Of a stretch of 64,000 bases of DNA, positions 63,301-64,000 are shown piece after piece (the first letter of the stretch is position 1; the number at the start of each line of letters is the position of its first letter). This stretch comes from Setaria digitata (lineage: Eukaryota; Nematoda; Chromadorea; Rhabditida; Setariidae), in NCBI GenBank assembly GCA_003640385.1, contig RCAB01000045.1, positions 62,001 through 126,000 of the forward strand, written 5' to 3'. The notes under the pieces were generated by a model. The model was not told the origin of the DNA. It searched no databases and saw only the letters and a list, made by a program, of their open reading frames with translations. The position numbers and the translations under genes were made by a program.

Positions 63301-64000
63301 ATGATAAACATAGCGCTTTGAAAGCGATTAGTCTATTAATGGGAAATAGTTATAAAGTCTCAGTGATTTAGGAAATGATTTCTTTTTGATATGTGAGCAG
63401 AGGCTAGCGGCTGATCCACAAACTTTGTTGTCAGGTAAGTTTCTGTTCATAGCTGACTTTCCAATTTATTTGGAGCGCTCGAAATCCGAACTAAATTACT
63501 TCTGCAACCTCTCCAGATGACATGTATGATTGTAGGCATGGGTGTGTTTCTGATAAACTGATCTCAGTATGATGATACGTGCCACAAACCTCTGAATCGC
63601 CGATCTCTCGTACCTAGCAACAATTAAGCTCTTCATCATTCATTATTAAATGCCGAATATTGACAAAAGTTAGCTATCATTAAAATTAGAATTAATTTTG
63701 TTCCACTTCTTTCAGTTGCTTTAATCTCTGTCCAGAAACGAGAACAGATGACATTATTAGCATTTAAATTTAATAAGTTGCAGAGGCAGTGACGATAATA
63801 ATAAATGCCACCCTTTGAAAAAGATGATGTTTTGCTTGCTTTGTGCATCCATTCTCCACTGAATCTGGAAGGACACTGAAACCAGTTGTTATTTGTAGGA
63901 AGGAAGTTAATGACAATGATTTGAGTGACTCATCATTATCTTCCATCACGATAATTACTTTGTTTGGCTATGTTATCCTACAACATTTTCCCGTATATCT
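60324..64000. other. Right-hand flank, no supported gene
   Basis: About 3.7 kb of AT-rich DNA with short open frames. The longest clear one, 61946-62206, would encode 86 residues with hydrophobic segments, but it has no recognised similarity and no support from splice structure. An N at 61635 is flanked by repeated AATTAGAC. Confidence 0.5.
61621..61653. repeat. Short duplicated sequence around a single N
   Basis: AACTTTAATTAGAC before the N at 61635 is followed by AACT, a T run and AATTAGAC at 61636-61653. The difference is T-run length. It looks like a third unmerged contig join. Confidence 0.6.

Overview
The window is nuclear DNA of a nematode, most likely a filarial/spirurid parasite. 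It is AT-rich. Its genes are split by many introns with TTT(C/T)AG-like acceptors, and most families match animal housekeeping proteins. It also carries an astacin protease with a ShK (SXC) domain, a combination typical of nematodes. I could not fix the species from sequence alone. There are no bacterial genes, transposons, CRISPR arrays or rRNA/tRNA genes that I can recognise.

Layout. 511-4200 (-): GPI mannosyltransferase 2 (PIG-V), whose full exon chain gives 495 residues. About 4993-11530 (+): Integrator subunit 4, divergent from PIG-V. Then four genes on the minus strand, in transcription order: UPF1/SMG-2 (34280-27864), the tRNA m5C methyltransferase NSUN2 (26349-21063), the DEAD-box helicase DDX52/Rok1 (20538-16920) and mitochondrial-type NADP isocitrate dehydrogenase (15321-12270). 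Three of these act in RNA surveillance, RNA modification or ribosome biogenesis. The NSUN2-DDX52 spacing (524 bp) and acceptor-like sequences just upstream of the DDX52 and IDH start codons would fit trans-spliced, possibly operonic, transcription. 35236-37917 (+): a COMMD4-like gene, divergent from UPF1. 37918-42871: about 5 kb with no supported gene. 42872-47400 (+): an Sp-family factor with a Btd box but only one visible zinc finger. 48933-48022 (-): NEDD8, fully resolved at 77 residues. 54864-51737 (-): a tetraspanin. 56810-60323 (+): a secreted astacin metalloprotease (459 residues, ten exons) with a Ser/Thr-rich linker and a C-terminal ShK domain. 60324-64000: nothing supported.

Points that stand out. 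(1) The introns of IDH and UPF1 each hold a decayed tandem copy of the neighbouring exon. (2) The Sp factor joins finger 1 in frame to a short tail, with no fingers 2 and 3. (3) NSUN2 has Ile-Cys in place of Pro-Cys in motif IV, and DDX52 has PTYELA in place of PTRELA in motif Ia. (4) Two introns, in NSUN2 and INTS4, keep frame only if a GC donor is used. (5) PIG-V and COMMD4 both seem to begin with an exon holding only the ATG. (6) Three single-N positions are each flanked by direct repeats and look like unmerged contig ends.

No wholly new multi-gene system is evident. The oddities lie within known families. All exon joins were made by eye and are hypotheses until checked against RNA.
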